Shown here one piece after another: positions 1 to 6,088 of a stretch of DNA of 6,572 bases. The notes below the pieces were generated by a model that worked only from the letters and a program-made list of their open reading frames with translations, had not been told where the DNA came from and did no database searches. Within the stretch, counting starts at the first letter, position 1, and each line of letters begins with the position of its first letter. The stretch is from positions 18,358-24,929 of the forward strand of contig PLAX01000171.1 in the NCBI GenBank assembly GCA_003135255.1. The letters run 5' to 3'. The stretch is from Candidatus Dormiibacterota bacterium. GTDB lineage: Bacteria > Chloroflexota > Dormibacteria > Aeolococcales > Aeolococcaceae. The translations under genes and the position numbers were made by a program.

Positions 1-900
1 CTCGAGCAGGCCCGGGGCGCGCTGGCCCGCCTCAGCAACCGAGGCCGTGCCGCCTACGAGCTGGCCGACGCCGCGCTCCAGGCCCGCGTCACCGCTCAGC
101 GCCAGACCGAGATCGCGCTCCGCCATGCCGTCGACGACCACGAGTTCCGGGTCTTCTACCAGCCGGTGGTCGAGTTGCAGACCCGGGCCCTCACCTCGTT
201 CGAAGCTCTGATGAGATGGCAACGCGCTCAGGTCGGTCTCTTCGACGCCGCCAGCTTCGTGGAGGCTGCCCAGCGCAGCGGTCTGATGACGCGGATCGGC
301 CAGACCATCCTCCACGAGGCCGCCGCGGAGGCGGTGAGGTGGCCCACCGCGGGCGAGGCGGCGCCTGCGCTCTCGGTCAACCTGTCCCAGCAGGAGTACT
401 TCCTGCCCAACCTGGTGGCGAGTGTCGGGCACATCCTTTCCGAGGTCGGGCTGGCGCCGGGCCGGCTGATCCTCGAGATCCCTCTCAAACTGCTCGCTCG
501 CGACCCGCTCTCGGCGCGAAGCATCCTCCGCGACCTCGCCTTCCTCGGGGTCACCCTGGTCGCCGACGACTACGACGGTCAGTTGACCGACGAGCTGCGC
601 AACCTTCCGATCCGCATGGTCAAGCTCCGGATGGGGCTGCTCGACGGCATCGAGACCGACGCCGAACGGAGGGCGCGCGTGGCGGGGATCGCCGCCCAGG
701 TCCGCGCCGCGGGCTGGCTCTGCGTCGGCAAGGGCGTCGAGACGGCGGCGCAGGCCGCGATCCTCCGCGATCTCGGCTGCCACGGCGGGCAGGGGTTCCT
801 CTTCAGCGGGGCGCGTCCCGCCGAGGAGCTGCCCATGTTCCGCGGCGCCGAGGGCGCCTGGGCCTGGACGCCGCAGGCACGGCCCATCCCCGCCAGCTGA
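1..900 (+). CDS. EAL-domain cyclic-di-GMP protein, 3' part (likely GGDEF-EAL), degenerate active site
   Basis: The frame is open from the left edge to a TGA at 898-900, giving 299 visible residues; the start lies outside. The first ~45 residues (NRGRAAYELADAALQAR...) resemble the linker that follows a GGDEF domain, so the full protein is probably GGDEF-EAL. The EAL domain runs from about residue 50 (FYQPVVEL) to 290. Counting against the RocR phosphodiesterase, these residues are kept: EAL at 68-70, Asn127 (SVNLS), Glu159 (LILEI), Asp189-Asp190, Lys208, Glu247 and Gln264 (GQGFLF). Changed: AEGVET reads GKGVET, so the RocR Glu352 position is Lys244; the loop-6 motif DFGTGYSSL reads DYDGQLTDE; the loop-6 glutamate (RocR Glu268) is Leu162; KID reads KLR. 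Family knowledge says an intact domain hydrolyses cyclic-di-GMP to pGpG. I infer that this copy is weak or inactive and may instead bind the ligand. It converges with the next gene, leaving 11 bases between stops. Confidence 0.9.
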   Translation, partial: LEQARGALARLSNRGRAAYELADAALQARVTAQRQTEIALRHAVDDHEFRVFYQPVVELQTRALTSFEALMRWQRAQVGLFDAASFVEAAQRSGLMTRIGQTILHEAAAEAVRWPTAGEAAPALSVNLSQQEYFLPNLVASVGHILSEVGLAPGRLILEIPLKLLARDPLSARSILRDLAFLGVTLVADDYDGQLTDELRNLPIRMVKLRMGLLDGIETDAERRARVAGIAAQVRAAGWLCVGKGVETAAQAAILRDLGCHGGQGFLFSGARPAEELPMFRGAEGAWAWTPQARPIPAS

Positions 901-905
901 GACCC

Positions 906-927
906 GGCGCCTCAGGACGTCGGCGCC
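906..927. terminator. Weak hairpin between convergent genes
   Basis: GGCGCC at 906-911 pairs with GGCGCC at 922-927 around a 10-base loop. It lies over the convergent stops of the EAL gene and the minus-strand membrane gene. There is no T-tract on either strand, so a terminator role is only a guess from position. Confidence 0.2.
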
Positions 928-2237
928 GCGCCGTAGGTCTGTTCGGGGACCAGTGAGGAGCTCAACCCCAGGTCGGCGCAGCCCGTCGAGCTGGCGACGA
1001 TCACGCCGTACTTGTCACCCGCGGCGAGCCCCTCCCAGTAGAGGGTGACCGCGGGCCCGTTCTGGACGACGTCGACCCCGGAGGCGGCGTCGACCGAGAG
1101 GGACCAGGCCGACCCCGACCAGTTCCGGAGCGCTCCGTGCCACTGGCTCCCATTCCAGTAGGCGATCAGCTGGAGGGTCCCCGCGCGGTCGACCGGCCCG
1201 CTGGGCGCGGACGCCGCCGCGCTGGGGGGCGCCGTCGCATCGAAGGGAAGGACCGCCGCGATCAGGCTGAAGGCCGGGGTGGAGGACTGGACGGTGCCGC
1301 TCATCTGGATGGTGATGAAGGGGTTGGAGTACCCGACTGCGGGGTCGGTGCCGATGCCGCTCGTCGTGGAGGCGAGGCTGAGCCCGGTGGGAAGCTGCCC
1401 GGACGGGAGCCTGGTGCAGGCGGCGACGGGGGCGAGGACGTTCGCCGGGGAGCCGCTGGGCAGGTCGGAGGGGGGCAGGGTCGCCTGGGCCGGCGATGCC
1501 ACCGCGCTGGGCGCAGTCGGACCCTCACCGAGAAGGTACTTGGCGGTGAAGACGACGACGGCGACGAGGAGGATCATCACCAGCAGAGCGACCAGCCCCG
1601 CGCCGACCAGGAATCCCCTCCCGTGCTGCTGTCCCGGGATCCCGTCAGTGACAGAGCCCCGCCGGGCCGGGGGCTTGGCGGGCTGGCGCGCCACCTCAGG
1701 TGCGGATCCTCCGGGTGGTGGCGGGGGGGCCCGCCGGACCGGGACCCCCCTGCCCGCCGGCGGGGTCGGGGTCGAGCGCTCGGCGTCCCAGGGGCTGAGG
1801 GCGACGCGGCCGCCGGCCGCCAGGATGTCCGCCTCGGAGATCGGACCCCTCGGGGGCTGCCCACCCGGGGCTTGGAGATCGGTGCGAGCCGCGGGCGAGA
1901 CGAGCCACTCGACGGGGGCGATCGGCGCGCCGAACCTGATGATGGAGTCCTCGATGGCAGCGGCGATGTCGTTGGCGGCGGCCATCCTGAGCGTCCGGGC
2001 GATTCCCGGGCGATCAGCGAAGTAGCCGAGGCCGTCCGCATAGAGGCGGTGTGCCTCGGTGATGTCGGCTTCGCTCGCCGGTGGGCCGGCAGCCGCCGCG
2101 GACGCCCGGAGCCGCCCGTAGTCAGGCCGCCAGAGTCCGAGGGCAGCGTCGAGCTTGCTCAGCCCGCGCAGGAACAGGATGAGGTGCCGGTGCGCCTCGG
2201 CCTGTTCCGGGCTCAAGGTGGGTTCGGAAGAATCCAC
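912..2237 (-). CDS. Single-pass membrane protein of unknown function with Pro-rich linker
   Basis: I do not recognise a family. The start chosen is GTG at 2237: AGGGG (2243-2247) lies five bases upstream, and the sequence before it (a further 56 codons to a TTG at 2405) is Arg/Pro-rich and looks non-coding. This gives 441 residues. Residues 8-115 are predicted mostly helical and soluble (LSPEQAEAHRHLILFLRGL, then a second helical stretch with AAANDIAAAIEDSIIRFG). Residues 154-192 are Pro/Arg-rich with a PPPPPGG run. Residues 208-236 form one strong hydrophobic helix. Residues 237-265 are a Ser/Pro/Ala-rich spacer, followed by a beta-like region containing WNGSQWHGALRNWSGSAW and two cysteines (274, 420) that could pair. 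With no N-terminal signal peptide, the likely topology is N-terminus inside and C-terminus outside. A sensory or envelope-anchored role is possible but unsupported. Confidence 0.75.
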   Translation of the reverse strand: MDSSEPTLSPEQAEAHRHLILFLRGLSKLDAALGLWRPDYGRLRASAAAAGPPASEADITEAHRLYADGLGYFADRPGIARTLRMAAANDIAAAIEDSIIRFGAPIAPVEWLVSPAARTDLQAPGGQPPRGPISEADILAAGGRVALSPWDAERSTPTPPAGRGVPVRRAPPPPPGGSAPEVARQPAKPPARRGSVTDGIPGQQHGRGFLVGAGLVALLVMILLVAVVVFTAKYLLGEGPTAPSAVASPAQATLPPSDLPSGSPANVLAPVAACTRLPSGQLPTGLSLASTTSGIGTDPAVGYSNPFITIQMSGTVQSSTPAFSLIAAVLPFDATAPPSAAASAPSGPVDRAGTLQLIAYWNGSQWHGALRNWSGSAWSLSVDAASGVDVVQNGPAVTLYWEGLAAGDKYGVIVASSTGCADLGLSSSLVPEQTYGAAPTS

Positions 2238-2387
2238 GTCATCCCCTGGGTGGCATCCGCGGTAGCGATCATGCCAGTCCGGGCCGCGGTCTGGCACGGG
2301 CGGCATTCGGGGAGCCCCACGGCGGGGCGGGACCGGTGTCGTGATGGCCCGGTGGGCACGGCCGGCCGTTCGGTGCGCTGTATCCCG

Positions 2388-2409
2388 CCTGTTGCGCCAC
2401 CGCAACAGG
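2388..2409. promoter_or_regulatory. Perfect 9-4-9 palindrome in divergent promoter region (candidate operator)
   Basis: CCTGTTGCG (2388-2396) and CGCAACAGG (2401-2409) are exact reverse complements separated by CCAC. The palindrome sits between the two divergent membrane-protein genes. Its right arm falls where the -35 element of the rightward gene would lie, 18 bases before the TACCGT -10 candidate. A transcription-factor operator is the simplest reading; an RNA hairpin is less likely because it appears to lie upstream of the transcription start. The rest of the 205-base gap (2238-2442) shows nothing else I can support. Confidence 0.4.
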
Positions 2410-2427
2410 GGGTGACGAGCCCCTCGC

Positions 2428-2433
2428 TACCGT
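2428..2433 (+). promoter_or_regulatory. Candidate -10 element for the four-helix membrane protein gene
   Basis: TACCGT matches TANNNT and ends nine bases before the ATG at 2443, so the transcript would be leaderless or nearly so. No Shine-Dalgarno sequence is visible before the ATG, which fits. No clear -35 hexamer is seen; the palindrome at 2388-2409 occupies that place. Confidence 0.35.
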
Positions 2434-2442
2434 GAATCGCGC

Positions 2443-3171
2443 ATGAGCCACGCGCCCGGTTCCGAGTGCGGCAACGTGGTGACCCTCGAGGGAGGGCACC
2501 GTCAGGCCGCCGATATCGAGCGTCGGGTGGGCACGGCCATCGCCGCCTGCCAGACGTTCCTGGTGGTGCGCATCCTCAGCGTGCTGCTCTTCGTCAGCCT
2601 GCTCCCGGCGCGGCTCCCCTCCGTGGTCCTCACGCTGGACTCCACCCATGCCGTGCAGCTGCCCCTGGGTGGTCTGGACCGCGGAACCGTCCTGGTCGCC
2701 GTCGCCGCCGTCTCCGTGGTGGAGTTGGACCTCGTCTACCGCCTCGCCGACCGCCGGCGGGTCGCCCGCTTCGGCGTCCTTCTCATCGAGGCGTGCGCCA
2801 TCGTGCTGACCACCATCGCCCTCGCCTACGGTGCCAGCCTCGCCGCCCTCCCCCTGGTCGCCGCCGCCGGAGCCACCTGCGTTCTCCTGCTCAACCAGGT
2901 CCGCTGGGCTTTCCGCCTCCAACCCAGGCAGCGAACCCTTGCCGGGCACCAGCAGGGGGGCACCTTCGCCGGCTACGCGGCGCCGGCGCTGAACTGTCCG
3001 AGGACGCCCCAGCACGTCGGTTACCAGGTGCGGCGGCCCGAGGGCTGGAAGCCGCAGGCTCCCCCATCCGCCCCACCGCGGGCCGAGATGCGGAACGACT
3101 ACCACGTCCCCTCCCGGTCGGTGAACGCTGCGTCGGGCTGGCCGTCGGGCTCCTCGCGCCCCCGGGGCTGA
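2443..3171 (+). CDS. Four-helix integral membrane protein, unknown function
   Basis: 242 residues from ATG; no family recognised. After a 30-residue cytoplasmic-looking start there are four hydrophobic helices, at about residues 33-56, 81-101, 107-130 and 132-152. Basic clusters at RLADRRRVAR and RWAFRLQPRQR suggest cytoplasmic loops and a cytoplasmic C-terminus (positive-inside rule). The last 80 residues are hydrophilic and Pro/Arg/Ser-rich, including GYQVRRPEGWKPQAPP, without obvious motifs. Glu94 and Asp96 lie inside the second helix and Glu116 inside the third, which is unusual for a plain anchor and could matter for ion or partner binding (inference). The gene diverges from the single-pass membrane gene to its left and ends 90 bases before the NrtR-like regulator. 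Confidence 0.75.
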   Translation: MSHAPGSECGNVVTLEGGHRQAADIERRVGTAIAACQTFLVVRILSVLLFVSLLPARLPSVVLTLDSTHAVQLPLGGLDRGTVLVAVAAVSVVELDLVYRLADRRRVARFGVLLIEACAIVLTTIALAYGASLAALPLVAAAGATCVLLLNQVRWAFRLQPRQRTLAGHQQGGTFAGYAAPALNCPRTPQHVGYQVRRPEGWKPQAPPSAPPRAEMRNDYHVPSRSVNAASGWPSGSSRPRG

Positions 3172-3245
3172 GCGGGCCAGCCAGCCTGCTCGCGGTGGCG
3201 CGGCGGGGCGGTCGTCGCGCCGCCGCGGCGGGCGGGAGCCGGACC

Positions 3246-3254
3246 TGATAGCGT
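3246..3254 (+). promoter_or_regulatory. Extended -10 promoter for leaderless NrtR-like gene
   Basis: TGATAGCGT fits the extended -10 form TGnTANNNT. Its last T is seven bases before the ATG at 3262, the normal distance from a -10 to the transcription start, so the mRNA should begin at or next to the start codon. No Shine-Dalgarno sequence is present. This supports ATG 3262 over the overlapping GTG at 3259. Confidence 0.55.
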
Positions 3255-3261
3255 CGCCGTG

Positions 3262-4011
3262 ATGCCCCTGACCGCTCGCAACTCGGCAGCATTCGAGGCA
3301 CCGGCGGGTATGACCGCCGTGCCCGTGGTGCTGGCTCCCCTGGGCGGACGGCTCCACGTCCTGCTGGTTCGCCGCGACGACCCCCCCGACCCCGGCGCCT
3401 GGGCCCTCCCGGGCGGCTTCATGAGCCGCGACGAGCGTCCCGCCGAGACCGCCCAGCGCAAGCTGACCGAGAAGACGGGGGTGGGTGCCGTCTACCTGGA
3501 GCAGCTCCAGTCCTACGGGGACCCGCATCGCGATCCCCGGGGATGGATCCCGACCGTCGCCTATCTCGCCCTGATCGACGCGGCCGTGTTGCGAGCCGAC
3601 GAGAGCCAGGCGCGCTGGTGGCCGGTCGACGACCTGCCCACCGTGGCCCTGGATCACGGCGGGATCATCGGCGACGGCGTCGACCGGCTGCGGGGCAAGC
3701 TCTGGTGGTCGAACATCAGCGTCGGGCTGCTCCCGGAGCGCTTCACCATGCCCCAGGCGCGCGGCGTCTTCGAGGCGATCAGCGGCGTCCGCTACGAACC
3801 GAGCAACTTCCGTCGCGAGCTGGAGCGGAGCGGCCTGGTGCAGGCCACCGGACTGGTCGCCAAGGGCGCCCCGGGGCGCCCGGCGGCTCTCTACGAATTC
3901 GTATCGCGCCAGCCCGCCTGGTCACTCCGCCGCTCCCGGCCGCCGGCGACCCTCGGTCTGTCCGGGCTGGTTGATTCGGTATCCTCGCCGCCATCGAAAC
4001 GCTCCCACTGA
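3262..4011 (+). CDS. NrtR-type transcriptional regulator: non-catalytic Nudix domain plus winged helix
   Basis: 249 residues. Residues 17-130 form a Nudix fold and about 158-215 a winged helix (FTMPQARGVFEAISG...YEPSNFRREL...GLV...GRPAALYEF), the domain order of the NrtR family. The Nudix box at 52-74 reads GGFMSRDERPAETAQRKLTEKTGV: the spacing of GX5EX7REUXEEXGU is kept, but REUXEE is RKLTEK, so two metal-binding glutamates are lysines (67 and 71). Known NrtR proteins bind ADP-ribose or related ligands without hydrolysing them and repress NAD or sugar metabolism genes; a regulator rather than an enzyme is the likely role here. The DNA target is not evident. The last ~35 residues (SRQPAWSLRRSRPP...SKRSH) are a low-complexity tail beyond the usual family end. 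The hydrolase gene starts 13 bases downstream, so the two may share a transcript. Confidence 0.8.
   Translation: MPLTARNSAAFEAPAGMTAVPVVLAPLGGRLHVLLVRRDDPPDPGAWALPGGFMSRDERPAETAQRKLTEKTGVGAVYLEQLQSYGDPHRDPRGWIPTVAYLALIDAAVLRADESQARWWPVDDLPTVALDHGGIIGDGVDRLRGKLWWSNISVGLLPERFTMPQARGVFEAISGVRYEPSNFRRELERSGLVQATGLVAKGAPGRPAALYEFVSRQPAWSLRRSRPPATLGLSGLVDSVSSPPSKRSH
3980..3985 (+). promoter_or_regulatory. Weak -10 candidate inside the 3' end of the NrtR-like gene
   Basis: TATCCT matches TATNNT, with expected transcription start near 3992 and a leader of about 33 bases to the ATG at 4025. No convincing -35 or extended -10 is seen. It could give the hydrolase gene its own promoter in addition to read-through. 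Confidence 0.2.
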
Positions 4012-4024
4012 CGGCTTGCGCCTG

Positions 4025-4594
4025 ATGGAGCCGCTGCGCGACCTCGTCCAGCTCCACCTCTTCACCGATCCCCTCTTCGACCAGAACTGCTACGTCCTTC
4101 GCCGCCGTGACACCGAGCGCTGCCTGGTCATCGACCCGGGGTTGCAGGCTGACGCCGCGCTCCGGTTCCTGGAGGGGGAGGCGCTGGCCTGCGACCGCAT
4201 CCTGCTCACCCACGGTCACCCCGACCACCTGGCAGGTGTGCCCACGATGAAGGCGGCCCTCGGCTGCACCGCGGCCATCCATCCGGAGGACCGCTGGCTG
4301 CTCGCCGAGGCGGGAGCCTTCCCCGGCATCCCTGCGGGGCTGCCCGAGGTGATCTGCGAGGACGACCTCAGCGCAGGGCAGGTGATCGCCTGGCAGGGGC
4401 TGGAGGTTGCGGTGCTCCACACCCCCGGGCACACGCCGGGCTCGGTCTGCTTCCTGGTCGGACCCGACCTGCTGGCGGGCGACACCCTCTTCCGGCGCAG
4501 CGTGGGGCGGACCGACCTCCCCGGCGGCTCCTGGGAGACCCTGCTCTTCTCGATCCAGGATCGCCTCTACGCCGTTCGTCAACAGCAGACATAA
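4025..4594 (+). CDS. Metallo-beta-lactamase-fold (glyoxalase II-like) hydrolase, 5' part, interrupted by insertion element
   Basis: The ATG at 4025 (MEPLRDLVQLHLFTDPL) gives the normal family N-terminus; an in-frame TTG at 3971 adds only unlikely residues overlapping the previous gene. The metal site is visible: LTHGHPDH at 61-68 (His63, His65, Asp67, His68), His136 in HTPGHTPGS and Asp153 in AGDTLF; GRTDLPGG at 161-168 is typical of the hydroxyacylglutathione-hydrolase-like branch. Native sequence ends at Ala183 (codon 4571-4573). Six foreign residues, VRQQQT, encoded by the insertion element then lead to a TAA at 4592-4594. The missing end, with the last metal-ligand histidine in PGHG, lies at 6090-6191. 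The 189-residue product lacks that ligand and the final structural elements and is probably inactive. The intact gene would encode 216 residues, acting on thioesters or similar substrates; the substrate cannot be read from sequence. Confidence 0.88.
   Translation: MEPLRDLVQLHLFTDPLFDQNCYVLRRRDTERCLVIDPGLQADAALRFLEGEALACDRILLTHGHPDHLAGVPTMKAALGCTAAIHPEDRWLLAEAGAFPGIPAGLPEVICEDDLSAGQVIAWQGLEVAVLHTPGHTPGSVCFLVGPDLLAGDTLFRRSVGRTDLPGGSWETLLFSIQDRLYAVRQQQT
4574..4583. repeat. Imperfect terminal inverted repeat, end next to tnpB stop
   Basis: GTTCGTCAAC on the + strand is the element tip beside the 5' hydrolase fragment. It matches the inverse of the other tip at 8 of 10 bases. The tnpB stop codon (4579-4581) lies inside it. 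Confidence 0.5.
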
Positions 4595-4720
4595 GGGACA
4601 TGCGGCTGTCGACGACCGCCGGTCGTGCCGGCGGGCTCCGGGGCGATCCCGGTTCCTGCGTCAACGGGGCGTGCCGGGCCGAGCCCGGGCTGACCGCCCC
4701 TCGGACAGGCGTTTTCCGTC
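4574..4720 (-). ncRNA. Candidate omega (guide) RNA covering the tnpB 3' end and element end
   Basis: In characterised TnpB systems the omega RNA spans the 3' end of tnpB and the element's right end, and its guide is the flanking DNA just outside. Here tnpB stops five bases from the tip, so any such RNA must overlap the coding sequence. Two mutually exclusive stems are visible: CCGCCGG (4616-4622) with CCGGCGG (4628-4634), loop TCGTG; and ACGACC (4612-4617) with GGTCGT (4621-4626). The guide would start at about 4573 reading leftward on the minus strand, antisense to the hydrolase gene. The 5' limit given is arbitrary; no promoter was identified. Confidence 0.35.
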
Positions 4721-5961
4721 TCCGACGCACTGACGGCGACGTCCGGGTGCGCCCACCCGGCGAGGTTGATCGCGGCATTGAGGTCGCGGTCGATGGACAG
4801 CCCGCAGGCCGGGCACGTGAAGAACCGATCGCCCAGTCCGAGCTGGCTCCGGACCGTCCCACACCGGGAGCAGGTCTTGGAGCTGGGAAAGAACCGGTCG
4901 GCCACCACGAGTTCCGAGCCGTACCAGCGGCACTTGTATTCCAGCATGCGCCGGACCTCGCCGAAGCTGGCGTCGGCCAGACTCCGGTTCAGGCCGCTCT
5001 TGGCCCGGACGTTGCGGCCCGGGGCCTCAGCGGTGCCTCGGGAGGAGCGGCTCATGCCCGCGACGTTGAGGTCCTCGACGACGATCCGGCCGTGGCTCTT
5101 GGCCAGACGCGTGGTCAGCTCGTGCAGGTGGTCGCGCCGGAGGTTGGCCACCCGGGCGTGGTGGCGGGCCAGCCGTTGCGCCGCCTTGCGCCGGTTGTGC
5201 GAACCCCGCTGGCACCGCGAGTGGTGGCGGGAGAGGCGACGCAGCTTCCGCAGCCCTGCGCGCAGCGCCCGGGGACCGGGCACCGTCTCGCCGGTGGAGA
5301 GCGTGGCCAGGGCCAGGACCCCGAGGTCGACCCCCACGGTGTCCTGGTGCCCGTTGCTTTCCGGCACCCGCCGCTCGACCTCGCAGCCGAACGACACGCA
5401 CCAGCGCCCCGCCTCGCAGCTGACGGTCGCGCTGAGGATCCGTGCGGTTCCCGCGCTCACCCGGCGGAGCAGCGCCGTGGTCGCCTCGCAGGTCCGCATC
5501 CTCCCGATTCTCGGCAGGGTGAGGTGGCGCTCGTCGTCAATCCGGATGGCGCCGGTGGTGAACCGGCAGCCCATGGGGTGACCGCGCTTGCGGAAGCGAG
5601 GGAAGCCCATGCGAGCGCCGGCGCGCTTTCCCTGGCGGCTCTCCGACCAGTTGTGCAGGGCAAGCGCCAGAGCGGCAAGCCCCGAGCTGTACGCCTCCTT
5701 GGAGTTCTCCCGCCACCAGGGCGCCTGGACGTCCTTCTGTGCATTCCACTCCCGACGCAGCGCGTACAGGTTCCAGCCCAGAAGGGGGGTCCTCACTTCG
5801 CCGAACATGCACAGCTCGAATTCCCGGAGCGCCATGGAAGCCCGCACCTGCTCCAGTCCCCAGTTGGAGGCGAATCGGGCCGCGCCCACGTGGGAGGCGA
5901 GCGCCCGCTGCTGCGCGGCGGTCGGGTCCAGGGCAAAGCCGTATGCGTGATGGAGCCTCAC
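4579..5961 (-). CDS. tnpB: TnpB RNA-guided nuclease (transposon-encoded, Cas12-like)
   Basis: 460 residues from the GTG at 5961, chosen because GATAAT ends exactly seven bases upstream and VRLHHAYGFALDPTAAQ is the usual family N-terminus; an in-frame ATG at 5979 would add only six residues. The N-terminal helical and wedge region spans about 1-200 (NWSESRQ..., GFPRFRKRG at 119-127). The RuvC-like nuclease has all three acidic motifs: Asp212 (VGVDLGV), Glu296 (IVVEDLNVAGM) and DRDLNAAIN at 391-399. The zinc ribbon is complete: Cys364, Cys367 (CSRC) and Cys383, Cys386 (CPAC). The C-terminal tail (SASETENACPRGGQPG) is typical. Length is near or somewhat above the usual 370-450. Characterised TnpB proteins cut DNA matching an omega-RNA guide and help their element persist at the donor site. 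The reading frame has no interruption, so the protein is probably functional. No transposase gene accompanies it. Confidence 0.92.
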   Translation of the reverse strand: MRLHHAYGFALDPTAAQQRALASHVGAARFASNWGLEQVRASMALREFELCMFGEVRTPLLGWNLYALRREWNAQKDVQAPWWRENSKEAYSSGLAALALALHNWSESRQGKRAGARMGFPRFRKRGHPMGCRFTTGAIRIDDERHLTLPRIGRMRTCEATTALLRRVSAGTARILSATVSCEAGRWCVSFGCEVERRVPESNGHQDTVGVDLGVLALATLSTGETVPGPRALRAGLRKLRRLSRHHSRCQRGSHNRRKAAQRLARHHARVANLRRDHLHELTTRLAKSHGRIVVEDLNVAGMSRSSRGTAEAPGRNVRAKSGLNRSLADASFGEVRRMLEYKCRWYGSELVVADRFFPSSKTCSRCGTVRSQLGLGDRFFTCPACGLSIDRDLNAAINLAGWAHPDVAVSASETENACPRGGQPGLGPARPVDAGTGIAPEPAGTTGGRRQPHVPYVCC

Positions 5962-5967
5962 GTGCCG

Positions 5968-5976
5968 ATTATCGCA
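5968..5976 (-). promoter_or_regulatory. Extended -10 promoter of leaderless tnpB
   Basis: Read on the minus strand, TGCGATAAT fits TGn followed by a -10 close to TATAAT. The final T is seven bases before the GTG at 5961, so transcription should start on the start codon. No Shine-Dalgarno sequence precedes the GTG. The promoter lies within the element, so tnpB need not depend on the host gene. Confidence 0.55.
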
Positions 5977-6070
5977 CATCCGTTCGCACCAGCCGGGGGT
6001 CCCCTCTACCCCTCCCCAGCGGCCCCGACAAGCCGCCACCTCTCGTCATCTGTCCGGCTTTGTCCTTCCG

Positions 6071-6085
6071 CCTGAGCCGTTCAGG
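6071..6085. repeat. Subterminal hairpin at the tnpB-upstream end of the element
   Basis: CCTGA (6071-6075) pairs with TCAGG (6081-6085) around GCCGT, two to four bases from the element tip. Subterminal hairpins are a hallmark of IS200/IS605 ends recognised by Y1 transposases, so this slightly opposes the IS607 reading. The stem is only five base pairs. The rest of the element leader (5977-6070) shows nothing else I can support. Confidence 0.35.
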
Positions 6086-6088
6086 AAC
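6079..6088. repeat. Imperfect terminal inverted repeat, tnpB-upstream end
   Basis: GTTCAGGAAC on the + strand (GTTCCTGAAC on the minus strand) is the other tip of the element and matches the inverse of the tip at 4574-4583 at 8 of 10 bases. It is itself a near-palindrome and overlaps the hairpin at 6071-6085. Confidence 0.5.

Noticed and set aside
2238..2405. Longer start (TTG at 2405) for the single-pass membrane protein
   Set aside because: The extra 56 residues are Arg/Pro-rich, run through the palindrome and promoter region, and the GTG at 2237 has AGGGG at good spacing.
1137..2435. Long + strand open frame opposite the single-pass membrane gene
   Set aside because: Low-complexity Gly/Arg/Asp translation with no motifs; the minus strand has a coherent membrane helix, a Shine-Dalgarno sequence and sensible composition.
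4600..6075. Long open frame (491 codons) on the + strand opposite tnpB
   Set aside because: It is a high-GC antisense shadow: Arg/Pro/Gly-rich translation with no recognisable motif, while the minus strand encodes a clear TnpB.
4571..6082. GCCGTTC direct repeat at both ends (4571-4577, 6076-6082) as a target-site duplication
   Set aside because: Collapsing the element between these copies puts the hydrolase tail out of frame, whereas the CC junctions restore it; the repeat is probably chance or part of the tips.
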